Of a stretch of 64,000 bases of DNA, positions 35,947 to 45,870 are shown in pieces. Source of the stretch: Rhinopomastus cyanomelas (Eukaryota > Chordata > Aves > Bucerotiformes > Rhinopomastidae); NCBI GenBank assembly GCA_013400115.1, contig VXBP01008587.1:704784-768783 (forward strand), in the 5' to 3' direction. The first letter of the stretch is position 1, and each line of letters begins with the position of its first letter. A program made the translations under genes and the position numbers. Under the pieces are notes generated by a model that searched no databases, was not told the DNA's origin, and was given only the letters and a program-made list of their open reading frames with translations.

Positions 35947-36480
35947 TCACAGAATCACAGAACCATTAGGGACTGGAAAGGACCTCAAAAGATCATCTAA
36001 TCCAACTCCCCTGACATAGCAGGATCACCTAGACCAAGTCACACAGGAACACATCCAGGTGCATCTTAAACATCTCCAGTGGAGGAGACTCCACAACCAC
36101 CCTGGGCAGCCTGTTCCGATGCTCCATCGCCCTTACTGTGAAGAAGTTCCTTCTTACATTCGTATGGAACCTCCTATATTCCATCTCACACCCATTGCCC
36201 CTTGTCCCATCACTAGATGACACTGAGAAGAGACTAGCTCCATCCTCCTGACACCCACCCTTCACATCTTTATAGACATTAATGAGGTCACCCCTCAGTC
36301 TTCAAGCTAAAGAGACCCAGCTCCCTCAGCCTCTCCTCATAAGGGAGGTGCTCCACTTCCTCCATCATCCTCATTGCTCTATGCTGGACCTTCCAGCAGC
36401 TCCACATCCCTCTTGAACCAGGAGGCCCAGAACTGGCCACAATACTCCAGACATGGTCTCACCAGGGCAGAGTACTGGAT
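35947..36480 (-). mobile_element. CR1 LINE 3' fragment, group A
   Basis: About 530 bp, one of the longer group A copies. The 3' end is TCACAGAATCACAGAACCAT. ORF2 C-terminal frame open for 78 codons (36029-36265 minus). A small deletion lies near 36300 (TCAGTC then TTCAAGC). It is 5'-truncated near CACCAGGGCAGAGTA. Confidence 0.96.
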
Positions 36481-37706
36481 GGGTGTCCCGCAGTATTAAC
36501 GTTTCATACATTCAGATTCTCCACTTTGCCAGTTCTCAGATTTCCTACCAAGTTCATAATCACTCAGTATCATTTCAGTGCCTGTTGATGTTTGTACAAG
36601 TCAGAGGGGTATTATATTAAAATCACTTTTAGGAAAAACTACAACAACTACAAATCAGCTTTTATATTTATTTTTGTATTTATTTTGTATTTATTAATTG
36701 GAAATATGTGTCTTGGGGCATCTAATCAGAGGAAGTATTGATTAAGATATTAAAAAGAATAAGTAAGGAAAAGATTTTACATATTGGATATTTATCTTCT
36801 TCATTGCATAAAGTCCTCCTGTCCAAAAAATGTCTCATTTTGGCTCAGTTGCATCTAGTTATTATTAGCAGTAAACATTTCACCAGCTGTTCAGAGACAG
36901 AGTGAAAACGCAAACACATTCGTGGCTCATCCAATTTAAGGTAAACTTTGAACCTGCTCTGCTCTTCACTCTAAGATGAAATGCCCACTGAATATCTATG
37001 GACTTCTTTGCTTTTGACAAAGCACGTTCTTTGGCCATTTGAAATAGGACAAAACCCATCTAAAATTGCTGTGAAACAAGGATGTTGTGATGGCTACAAA
37101 AATGCAGGATAAATTTTAAAAGAACAGTAGAGACCCATGGTTTGGTCCTTTCCTCCTTCTTCTTAATTGGACACTGCCTACAAGCCCCACAGATTCCTGT
37201 GTGAAAATTAGAGGCTAAGTTTATAAAATTACCAGCCCTACCCATGTCAGATCTTCTCCACATATTTTAGCTGAAAAATTATAGAGGGGGACAGTAGGCT
37301 CTACAGAAGCCCACAATTATGAAGGGATAAATACGTGCAAAGCCATTAAAGATGCACTTGAAGAGAAGCCAGTGAAGAAAATGTTGACTACCAGAGTGAA
37401 AATGATTGCAAAATTCCAAAGCAGTGGGGGATTTGATTCTGCAGAGTCCTGTCACTGGGGAGATGGATTTGGGATCATGGTGTACTAGGCTGTCTGAAGT
37501 ACACCTCGTTTAGCCTTTGGGCTAAATGGCTCTTGTACAGATGACTCTGTGCAAGACTGAGCTTTCATGGCACGTAGACACTGCTAAAAACGAGGAGGAA
37601 GAGCCTGAGCTCTAGCGTGGATAATCTAACCTACTCATCAGAGCAGCTTATTCCTTGGGTTTTGTGGAGTTAGCTCCACAGATTTTCTCCTGCAGAAACT
37701 GGCTGC
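36481..37706. other. single-copy AT-rich non-coding DNA
   Basis: T/A-rich simple stretch at about 36660-36695 (TTTATTTTTGTATTTA type). No gene recognised. Confidence 0.5.
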
Positions 37707-38692
37707 TTGAGGGTTTGATAAGTGCACTCATCACTGCATCAGAAACTGGCTGGGTGGCTCAGCCCCAGAAGTGGTGGTGGATGGGATTAAACCTAGCTGT
37801 TGGCTGGTCACAAATGGTGTTCCTCAAAGCTCAGTGCTGGGACTTGTTCTCTTTAATATCTTTGTCAGTTGTCTGGACGAGGGGATCAGTAAGTTTGCAG
37901 ACAACATCAAGTTAGGTGGGCATGTCCATCTGTAAAGGGGCTTTAGAGAGGGATCTGGACAGGCTGGATTGATGGTGTGAGACCAGTTGTGTGAGGGTCA
38001 GCAAGGCCAAGTGCCAGATCCTGCACCTGGGCCACAGCAACCCCGTGCAACATCACAGGCTTAGGGAGGAGGACCTAGGAGTGCTGATTGACAGCCAGCT
38101 AAACAGGAGCCAGCAGTGGCCAAGAAGGCCAACAGCATCCTGGCCTGCATCAGAAATAATGTGGCCAGCAGGACTACAGACATGGTCAACCTCCTGTACT
38201 TGCCCAACTGGTGAAGCCATACCTCAAATGCTAAATTCATATGCCAGTCCCTCTCTACAAGAAGGACACTGAGGTGCTGGAACATACCAAAAAAAGGGAG
38301 ATGAAGCTAGTGAAGGGTCTGAACCATGAGTCCTGTGAGGACTTGTTTAGCCTGGACAAAAGAAGGATGAGAGTAGACTTCTTGTTCTTTATAGCTACTT
38401 GAAAGGAGGTGGTAGTGAGGTGGAGATTGGTCTAGTCTCTCAAGTAGCAAGCAATGGAACTCCAGAAGATGTCCTCACATTGTGCCAGGGGAGGTTCATA
38501 TTGGATAGGAGGAAACATTTCTTCACCAAAAGTTATTTGAGTTACTAAGAGTTATTGGAACAGATTGCTAGGGAGTCACAAGTGCTGGAGTTAGAGGTAT
38601 AGGTGTAGGACTGAGGGACACGACTACAGGTCAGTGCTGGGCTATCAGTTGGATCTGATGATCTTAAAGACTTCTTGCAAACAAATATATGA
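37707..38692 (+). mobile_element. long old CR1 LINE with decayed reverse-transcriptase region
   Basis: About 985 bp. Near 37815-37855 the sequence corresponds to the GVPQ-SVLGP block of CR1 reverse transcriptase (read across frameshifts). Near 37893 it encodes F-A-D-N where active copies have the catalytic F/Y-A-D-D, so the catalytic site is altered. Downstream parts match the ORF2 C-terminus and a worn 3' end (GATGATCTTAAAGACTTCTT). It is inactive, and it is the only copy here reaching the palm domain. Confidence 0.9.
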
Positions 38693-38770
38693 ATTGGTGG
38701 TTTTGGGAGCAAGCAGCACACAGGGGAACCAAGATGTGGCTCATGGCCAAAGTTGGCCTGGAGCCTTCAG

Positions 38771-39199
38771 TATAGAATCATAGAATGGCCAGGGTTGGAA
38801 GGAACCTTAAAGATCATCTAGTTCCAACCCCCCCTGCACAGGCAGGGACACCTTCCCTAGATCAGGTTACTCAGGGACCTGTTCAACCTGGCCTTCAACA
38901 CTTTCAGGAATGGGGCAGCCACAACTTCCTTGGGCAACCTGTTCCAGCATCTCAGCATCCTCACAGGAAAGTATTTGTTCCTAATGTCCAACCTAAATCA
39001 CCTCTCTTCAAGTTTGTAACCCTTTCCTCTTGTCCTCTCACTGCACACCTGTGTAAACAGCCCTACCCCAGCTTTCTTGTAGCCCCCTTCAGGTCTTGGA
39101 AAGCTGCTGTAAGCTTGATGAGAGTCTCCTCCAGGCTGAACCACCCCAACTTGCTCAGCCTGTCCTCATAGGGGAGGTGCTCCAACCCTCTGATCATTT
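38771..39199 (-). mobile_element. CR1 LINE 3' fragment, group E
   Basis: The 3' end TATAGAATCATAGAATGGCC is followed by the GGCAGGGACACCTTCCC block. About 430 bp. Plus-strand openness (38785-39171, 128 codons) is an antisense shadow. Its 5' end at CTGATCATTT touches the next CR1 without a spacer. Confidence 0.94.
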
Positions 39200-39358
39200 G
39201 CCCAGGGGAGTTGTGGAGTCTCCTTCTCTGGAGATGTTTAAAACCCACCTAGATCTGTTCCTGTGCAACTCGATCCAGGCTATCATGCTGTGGCAGGGGG
39301 ATTGGACTGGATAATCTTTTGAGGTCCCTTCCAATTTATAATGTTCTGTGATTCTGTG
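39200..39358 (+). mobile_element. CR1 LINE 3' fragment, group A
   Basis: About 160 bp from GCCCAGGGGAGTTGTGGAGT to TTCTGTGATTCTGTGAA. It lies back to back with the preceding minus-strand copy, sharing the 5' junction. Confidence 0.95.
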
Positions 39359-39818
39359 AAATACATCGAGGGGTTTTTGGCCATTTTGAGTTGCTCACGT
39401 CCCCATCACAAAAAGATCTTGGTGCTAAAAGCACTTCCTCAAAGTCCTTAAGAAACTATCTCTGCTCGAGCGCCGAGACACTGTGAAGGGCAGAAGCCGT
39501 GCTTGTCACACTTGTCCCTGGAGAAAGGCTGTATTTGGAATTCTGAAGCATGTCAGCAGCTCCTGCTAAACACTTGCACCTCTTGTTTTTTTTCTCAAGA
39601 CAGCTTGTGCAACGTGACATATAAGACAGAAGGATGCAGAGGCACTCACATATGTGTTTGATACACACAGGATAGACCCCAGGGTATGCATCTGACAAAA
39701 TTACGACCCTGGCTGAAACAGTTTCCCCCTGTCAAACCCTGTTTTCAGCACTATTGCTCAGGCTCTGTGTAGACACAAGGAAGGACCCCCCTGACCTAGT
39801 GATGTATAAATGACTGCA
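39359..39818. other. single-copy non-coding DNA
   Basis: No repeat recognised. An 80-codon minus frame (39456-39698) has no visible domain. Confidence 0.45.
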
Positions 39819-40024
39819 TCACAGAATCACAGAACATTAGGGACTGGAAGGGACCTCGAAAGATCCAACCTCCCTGCCACAGCAGGATCACCCAGACCAA
39901 GTCACACAGGAACACATCCAGGTGGGTTTTAAACCTCTCCAGTGAAGGAGACTCCACAACCCCCCTGGGCAGCCTGTTCCACTGCTCTGCCACCCTCACT
40001 GGGAAGAAGTTCCTTCTCAAATTG
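39819..40024 (-). mobile_element. CR1 LINE 3' fragment, group A
   Basis: About 205 bp. The 3' end ATCACAGAATCACAGAACAT is intact. The copy lacks a few bases at GAAAGATCCAACC compared with relatives and is 5'-truncated at CCTTCTCAAATTG. Confidence 0.95.
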
Positions 40025-40692
40025 AACGATTTCTGTATCTTATTGAGGGAGAGGAAAGCCTGAGTCCAGATTAAGCATATCTGGAGTAGATGCTTTATCT
40101 AAAGTAAGATCTTATGGCCGTTGCCTCCTGCTATATCTGTACACCTTGTAGGAAGAGGTGAGTGTAGAGGAGCTTAAGGAGGAAGACACATCCTGCAGAA
40201 GCTTGCCACACTTGGCTGGGCTGTTGGCATGCAGGCTTAAAACCCTTGTTCAAAGTAGACCAGAGCCTCACAACTGAACTCCACCATAAGATGCCCTCTC
40301 ACGCTGCGGGCACTCTCTGATGGTTGTGTTTATTGTTTGCTTCCTCCTACACACGAAAAAACACCAGAGCTCTCATTTCTGTTCTCCACCAGAGGCAAAC
40401 CGCAGAACGTCAAAACCTCTGTGAACTGCAGGCATCATCTTTTGGCCACCATTCAGGTGCAGGGCTGCCCTCGGCGCTTGGCTTGCTCTCCACAGCGTAT
40501 CCGCTTCGGTGTAACACCACCCTCTCCCTTCTCCCTTTACTACCACTTGCACACTCTCTGCACCGAGCTTTGCTGGCAAGAAGTCTGGAGGAGCGAGTAA
40601 ACTGAGAAACACACACAAGAGTTCCCAGGGAGCTGCTTCTTCTTTTCTCCTTCTGATTTGATCCTGCTTTGGTCTTAAATGCCTTCCTTTTT
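40025..40692. other. single-copy non-coding DNA
   Basis: No repeat recognised. Several overlapping frames of 68-93 codons at 40324-40618 on both strands, moderately GC-rich, with no domain features. Confidence 0.4.
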
Positions 40693-40693
40693 A

Positions 40694-40830
40694 TTTTTTA
40701 ACCTAATTTATGACTTTTTAAACCTTATCTATGACTTTTTTAACCTCATTTATGACTTTTTAAATCTAATTTATGACTTTTTTTTACCTGATTTATGACT
40801 TTTTTTAGCTGGATTGATGACTTTTTTATT
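40694..40830 (+). repeat. minisatellite, 21-22 bp unit, about six copies
   Basis: Units of the form TTTTTTAACCTAATTTATGAC repeat with TGAC words ending at 40714, 40735, 40756, 40777, 40799 and 40821, giving spacings of 21, 21, 21, 22 and 22. Units differ by a few bases, mostly in the T-run and the middle. It is an AT-rich tandem array with no sign of coding. Confidence 0.95.
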
Positions 40831-41019
40831 AGATGCTTTTCAGAAACAAAGAGAAAGATAGCAAACGGCGTCCCAGTTAAACTCTAAAAGGGTGCAGCGT
40901 AGGTGCGGCTGCATTAGGAAGGAATAAATTCAGAATAGCTGAAAGGCAGTGATGAAAATACTCTATAATTACTGGGGAAAAACAGTTGACCTAATAAAGA
41001 GACAGCCCGCTCTAAATGA

Positions 41020-41080
41020 TCAGGGGATTGGACTAGATGATCTTTTGAGGTCCCTTCCAATCCCTAATGATTCTGTGATT
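41020..41080 (+). mobile_element. CR1 3' tail only, group A
   Basis: About 60 bp: TCAGGGGATTGGACTAGATG to AATGATTCTGTGATT. Confidence 0.93.
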
Positions 41081-41992
41081 TGGTGAATTCTTTCAAAACC
41101 AGCAGTTCTTTTAAAACAAGGTCTTATGAGGTTTTCAAAACCAGACCTATCTCATTCCCAATAATAAACAAGAAATTAAGAACCACAGTGCTGCAGTTCT
41201 TGTCCCTGTGTTAAGCAATGGCAGGGACAGCTCAAAGCGATGTGGGAGAAGGGAAATCTCTCCAACACATCAGAAAGAGGCAGAATGTAAGTTGTTTATC
41301 CTGGTTTTTTTAACCAGACAGCCCCTAGATCCTTTGCTAAGTCTTTAATGCTTTGTTATGAAAGGGAGCTATCAGTTGAAAAACTCCAGGGCTTGTTGCT
41401 CACCTTCCCGTAATCAGGATCTGCAGCGAGGATCCAGCACTTAAACAACAATGTCTAACATTTAGAACTGAAATCCCTTGGACCACCCAGAGGACCTTTC
41501 TCTGTTGTCCCACTTTAAGCTGCAAATTTCAAAAGACTTTTCTTCCATTGCTGTTCAATAGATTTCTGCAGAGTCCTCAAAAACACCAGCCTCTGGTGGA
41601 GACTGTGCAGCCAGTAAGCTTCAGTGAGAGGTAGGTGGAAGAAGCAGCGTGGCAGTAGGTGATGAACATCCTACCCTGAGAGTGACTACAGCCCATCTGG
41701 GGCTTGTAGGGGAAGCTAACGGAGAGCAGACTCATCCAGCAGACCTTATGGCCCTTGCACTTGCCACTCGGACCATCCTGGGCTACAGGCACATGAGTGT
41801 GAAGTAGCAGGCCAGTTTCAGAGGTGACTGGGCAAAGTTCACACTTGACTTAAGAAAGTCTATGTGAGAGTTCTCTCAGGTACAAATAAACATGGCTAAG
41901 TGTGTTCTTCTATTACATTCATTTGTCCACATCAAAAAAAACCCTTAGAAGCCTGGATTTCTACTGATTTTGGAGGTAAAAGCCCTTCTTGT
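41081..41992. other. single-copy non-coding DNA
   Basis: No repeat or gene recognised. Confidence 0.5.
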
Positions 41993-42064
41993 GGATGAGA
42001 AGGGGGTGGTTAGCAGATCAAGAGAGGTTCTTCTCCCCCTCTACTCTGCCCTGGTGAGACCATG
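41993..42064 (+). mobile_element. CR1 LINE, group A, left part of a split copy
   Basis: GGATGAGAAGGGGGTGGTTA to GCCCTGGTGAGACCATG is an ORF2 segment lying about 600 bp upstream of the element's 3' end. It matches the same segment of the copy at 60452. The continuation is at 42177. Confidence 0.92.
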
Positions 42065-42176
42065 TAGAATCATAAAATCATTAGGGTTTGGAAGGGACCT
42101 TGAAAGGTCATGAAGTCCAATCCCCCTGCACAGCAGGATCACCCAGACCAAGTCCCACAGGAACATGTCCAGATGG
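42065..42176 (-). mobile_element. CR1 3' tail, group A, nested
   Basis: TAGAATCATAAAATCATTAG through GGAACATGTCCAGATGG, about 110 bp, inserted in the opposite orientation within a copy of its own group. Confidence 0.93.
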
Positions 42177-42356
42177 CATCTGGAGTATTGTGGCCCGTTC
42201 TGGGCCTCTCAGTTCAATAAGGATATGGAGCTGCTGGAGGGAGTCCAGTGCAGAGCCACAAAGATGATGAAGGGAGTAGAACACCTCCCTGATGAGGAAA
42301 GGCTGGGTCTCTTTAGCTTGGAGAAGAGGAGACTGAGGGGTGACCTNATGATTCTT
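42177..42356 (+). mobile_element. CR1 LINE, group A, right part ending at an N
   Basis: Resumes with CATCTGGAGTATTGTGG and continues in ORF2 to GAGGGGTGACCT, then a single N at 42347, then ATGATTCTTAG, which looks like the element's 3' tail. About 300 bp of expected CR1 sequence is missing at the N. Confidence 0.9.
42347..42347. other. ambiguous base or collapsed gap
   Basis: A single N sits exactly where the CR1 copy jumps from mid-ORF2 to its tail. This suggests an unresolved gap rather than a simple ambiguous call. Confidence 0.8.
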
Positions 42357-43269
42357 AGCCCTAAAGTTTCCTCGGAATGTTGTCACAGGATGAAAGTTCA
42401 ATAAAACAGAGCCCCTCACCAAAACTCTCTGTACAGTATTAGGCTGTTTGTGTCACTCATACGACCACAACCCATCTCTACATGACAGCTCATAAGTCAG
42501 CTTGCCAGAAGCCTCATCTCCAATAGCAAAGAGGAGCCGCTCTTTCACCTTTCCCAAGCTGAAAAAGCACCTCTCACCTTTATGCTCTCTCCCTTCTGAG
42601 TACTCTTTGTACTCTTGAAAAAGTGACGAGCAACCCCATGCACTGAACATTCCTGCATAATGCCAAAATGCTAAACAAGAGAACATTTTTTTATCCTCAG
42701 CAAATATAAACACATTCCTCTTAAGGTACAGTTATAAAATAGGAAAGATATGATTAAAGAATTCCATGTGGATTCATTACAAGCTTTCATTTCTGGTAAA
42801 CTAATAAAGCCTTCCAGCTCATCTAGAAAAAAATATATTCTCCCAACATTACACAGGAAGACAAAATTATAACTCTTTGGGTCTCTGATAGGATATTAGC
42901 AGAAAGGCAAAATATTATCTATGCCAGATGCACAAGCCAATATCGCAGCAAAGCTCATAAAGTCTCTCTAGCCGAGGCAAAAACATAACAAGCAAAAAGC
43001 AGAAGAGTCACTTGAACTGCAGCAAACTGATGGTGGACCCATAAATATAACTACTGAGCTCCCTGCCAAGGCCAGAGCCGCAGAAACACATTTGCAAAGA
43101 TGAACAATTAAGACTGAGGAGGGGAAAAAAAGAAAAGGAAAGAGAAAATTAACAAGAAGCCCAAAAAAGCTTTTTACAGAACCGCAATGAAGAAGAAGAG
43201 GAGCACCAGGTACAATAATATAATAACATGATTATATAATATGATGATATAATAACAGATCCAGAGAGG
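42357..43269. other. single-copy non-coding DNA
   Basis: AT-rich. An ATA/ATGATATAATA-rich stretch lies at about 43212-43258 and a purine-rich stretch near 43115-43150. No gene recognised. Confidence 0.5.
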
Positions 43270-43596
43270 TCATAGAATCAGAGAACCACCGAATCATTAG
43301 GGATTGGAAGGGACCTTGAAAGATCATCCAGTCCAATCCCCCCACAACAGCAGGATCACACAGACCAAGTCACACAGAAACACATTCAGGTGGGTCTTGA
43401 ACATCTCTAGTGAAGGAGACTCCACAACCTCCCTGGGCAGCCTGTTCCAGTGCTCTGTCACCCTCACTGGGAAGAAGTTCCTTCTCATATTGATGTGGAA
43501 CCTCCTATGTACCAGCTCACACCCATTGCCCCCTCGTCCTATCACCAGATGACACTGAGAAGAGCCCAGCTCCATCCTCCTGACACCCACCCTTTT
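43270..43596 (-). mobile_element. CR1 LINE 3' fragment, group A
   Basis: About 325 bp. The tail is slightly scrambled (TCATAGAATCAGAGAACCACC). An ORF2 C-terminal frame open for 99 codons (43324-43623 minus) includes the DLV region but reads past the usual stop (DLVCVILL), so the normal stop is changed. Confidence 0.95.
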
Positions 43597-44439
43597 ATAG
43601 CTGAGAAGAAAGAGAGTGGACAAAAGTTATTTCTGGTTCAATTTGGTGGCAATTTAAAGAAGCAAGAAGCAAACATAAGCATGTGTAGATACATGTTTAA
43701 AGGAGCCTTCACAAGCACTGCCAAGATTCCTTGTGGTGCTATTTCTGTGCAAACAAATCCTCTTCCACAAATGCTTGTGAGTGAAGAAATCCAACCAAGC
43801 ACCACCGGCTCTGTCAGTGTTCCTACTGTTATTCCCAGGATGTCTTTTGCCAGTGTCCAGTCAATTGAGTTTTGAATGTATGTCCAGTAGGCATTTTCAA
43901 ATCAGATTTTAATTTTCATTAAGGTCTTATTTTTCCACCCTCAGTGGTGCTTGTGGCTCAGCTCTGTCCTGAAGGAGCATCTTCTGACGGTGCTTTGAAG
44001 AAAACAAAATCAAAAGGTAGATCCATAGCGGGAGAAGGGAAGCAAGTTGTTCCCACACATTTATTGCCAAATAATAAGAGAAACATCAAGAGCTCCCTGG
44101 AGAGCTGCAGCTTCGTCTTGACCTGCTGCACTGCTTTTTGTTTTATGGTCCTCAGAGGCAAATTACACAGGGCTCACCCGAGTGAACACATAATCATCCA
44201 GCTGCAGATTCATCCCATCTTGCTCTACCTTCTAAACCTGTGCTGGGAGCAGACCTGTCTTACCCTCCCTGTACTGCTGGTGGAGAGGAAGGAATTTCCA
44301 GAAGATGACTCAAACCAAGGTCTGAATTTCATTCAGCGGGGTGCATCTCTAACACCTAAAATGTTCCTAGAAGAGCTCCTGGCACACTGAGGATAGGCTA
44401 GTTCCTCTTTTTTAATTATCATTTCTATTGTTATGCTGT
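43597..44439. other. single-copy DNA with a 148-codon open frame
   Basis: The plus strand is open at 43944-44390. A pyrimidine-rich run ending TTTTCCACCCTCAG just precedes it and resembles a splice acceptor. I recognise no domain and the frame lacks an ATG near its start. By rough expectation a few such frames occur by chance in 64 kb. Confidence 0.2.
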
Positions 44440-44536
44440 TTTCCAATCCCTAATGATCCTATGGTCCTATGACTCTATGATTCTATGATCCTATGATTCT
44501 ATGATCCTATGATCCTATGATTCCATGATCCTATGG
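44440..44536 (+). repeat. CR1 tail with expanded 8-bp repeat
   Basis: TTCCAATCCCTAATGATCCT is the very end of a group A CR1. It is followed by ten 8-bp units (44455-44534), mixing GATTCTAT and GATCCTAT forms. Other copies here show one to three units, so this is an expansion. Confidence 0.93.
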
Positions 44537-45343
44537 TCTGGTGCTGGTGAAGTGCTTGGTTCTTATCTTTACTTGGCATTTTTTGCCTTGCTCTCCTCTT
44601 TTTGAGCTTTTTGAGCCTATGGTTTCCCACAGCAAGAGGGGCATGATGACAGCAGCTCTGCTTGGTGAGACACGGACTAATAAAGTGTTAAACTGATTTT
44701 GTGGGGAAGCCATGGGGATAAGGCAGGTAGCAGCAGCAACACTGAAAGGCTCGGCTTTGTAAAACTGAAGTTTGCAGGCTTTGTAACCCTCAAGGGCTGT
44801 GTTCTCAGTGCTCTGAAGCTGCCACTTTGCTGTGTCTTTTCCCTGCAGTGATGCAGAGGTGGTACCTTCTGGAATGCTCTGCTGCTGCTACATCTAATGC
44901 CTGTGTTGTTCTAAAATCCCACTTAATCCACTGCCTCTGTCGGAGTTGCAGTGGATTTCATCCTGTTCCCCCCAAGTGCCTCCTTCCTTCTCCGGAGCAC
45001 AGGCTAACGCAGAACTCATTCGCCGAGTTACACAATCCTGAATTACTCGAGGAATTAGGGCATTTCTGATCCTGCTGCAAACACTGATGTTACACAGTTG
45101 TGGCTCCCTCCACATCTGCTTCTTCCTGAGAGTGAGTAATAGAAGCTGCTTGTAGGTGAGTGCATTTCACAGGGTCTTCTGGGCTCTCACTCACCTGCTC
45201 CAGCTGCTGGGGCCCCATCCTCAAGTTTGCAGCTGAGATCTACCCTCTGGAGCAATCTGCTCTGTGAGGACCAGGAAGGCAGACTGGGCTACCAGTGGCC
45301 AAGTGGTCAACCCAGCATCACCTAAGATTTAGCAATCAAAGGA
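44537..45343. other. single-copy non-coding DNA
   Basis: No repeat or gene recognised. An 80-codon frame at 44827-45069 has no visible domain. Confidence 0.45.
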
Positions 45344-45419
45344 CTACCTATGTCGGCTCAGTTGGTAGAGCATGGGACTCTGAATTCCTGGGGTCATGGG
45401 TCTGAGCCCCATGTAGGAC
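45344..45419 (+). pseudogene. tRNA-Lys-related sequence
   Basis: A-box-like CGGCTCAGTTGG (45354-45365) and B-box-like GGTCTGAGCCC (45399-45409; canonical GGTTCGA has become GGTCTGA) are both recognisable. Anticodon-stem pairing is weakened and the acceptor stem does not close. Pol III promoter activity is uncertain. Confidence 0.75.
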
Positions 45420-45520
45420 ATCTTGAGATAGCACTGTAGGCTGACCCTGCTCCAGCAGCGGGAGTTGGACTTAGATGATCTTTTGAGGAGGTCCCTTCCA
45501 ACCTCTAACATTCTGTGATA
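45344..45520 (+). mobile_element. tRNA-Lys-like head plus CR1 tail (SINE-like)
   Basis: 45354-45419 aligns along nearly its whole length with vertebrate tRNA-Lys(CTT) as I know it, with roughly ten differences and one extra base. It has GCTCAGTTGGTAGAGC for the D arm, an anticodon loop reading CTCTGAA (anticodon position CTG, not CTT), and GGGTCTGAGCCCC for the T arm. The 5' acceptor side is disrupted, so it is not a functional tRNA. After a 20-base linker, 45441-45520 is a CR1 3' end (GGACTTAGATGATCTTTTGA). Head, linker and LINE tail are the layout of a tRNA-derived SINE moved by CR1. A one-off chimera is the alternative. Confidence 0.7.
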
Positions 45521-45691
45521 TACTCTGCCCTGGTAGAAGGTGAATCTAGGTGCTCAGCTGCCCTCTAGTCAAGCTTTCTCCTGGGGAAGAGGTTTTGTGG
45601 GATCTCAGAGGACTCTCTAGGTTGACCAAATGGGAAAAACACTTAAGATAAATCCACTCATAGCACTGACAGGGTTTAGTGGAAGTTGTAT

Positions 45692-45870
45692 TCACAGAAT
45701 CATAGAATCATTAGGGATTGGAAGGGACCTCGGAAGATCGTCTAGTCCAATCCCCCTGCCACAGCAGGACCACCTGGACCAAGTTGCAAAGGAACACATC
45801 CAGGCAGGTCTTAAAACATCTCCAGTGAAGGAGACTCCACAACCATCCTGGGCAGCCCGTTCCAGTGTTA
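45692..45870 (-). mobile_element. CR1 LINE 3' fragment, group A
   Basis: About 180 bp. Tail TCACAGAATCATAGAATCAT. Reaches the GGGCAGCCCGTTCCAGTG part of ORF2. One extra A in CTTAAAACATC breaks the frame. Confidence 0.95.

Noticed and set aside
38785..39171. 128-codon plus-strand open frame
   Set aside because: It is the antisense of a group E CR1 copy, so the openness comes from the repeat.
45354..45419. Functional tRNA gene (by anticodon position, Gln-CTG)
   Set aside because: The acceptor stem does not pair, the anticodon stem is weakened, and the body resembles tRNA-Lys rather than tRNA-Gln. Fusion to a CR1 tail fits a SINE or chimera better.
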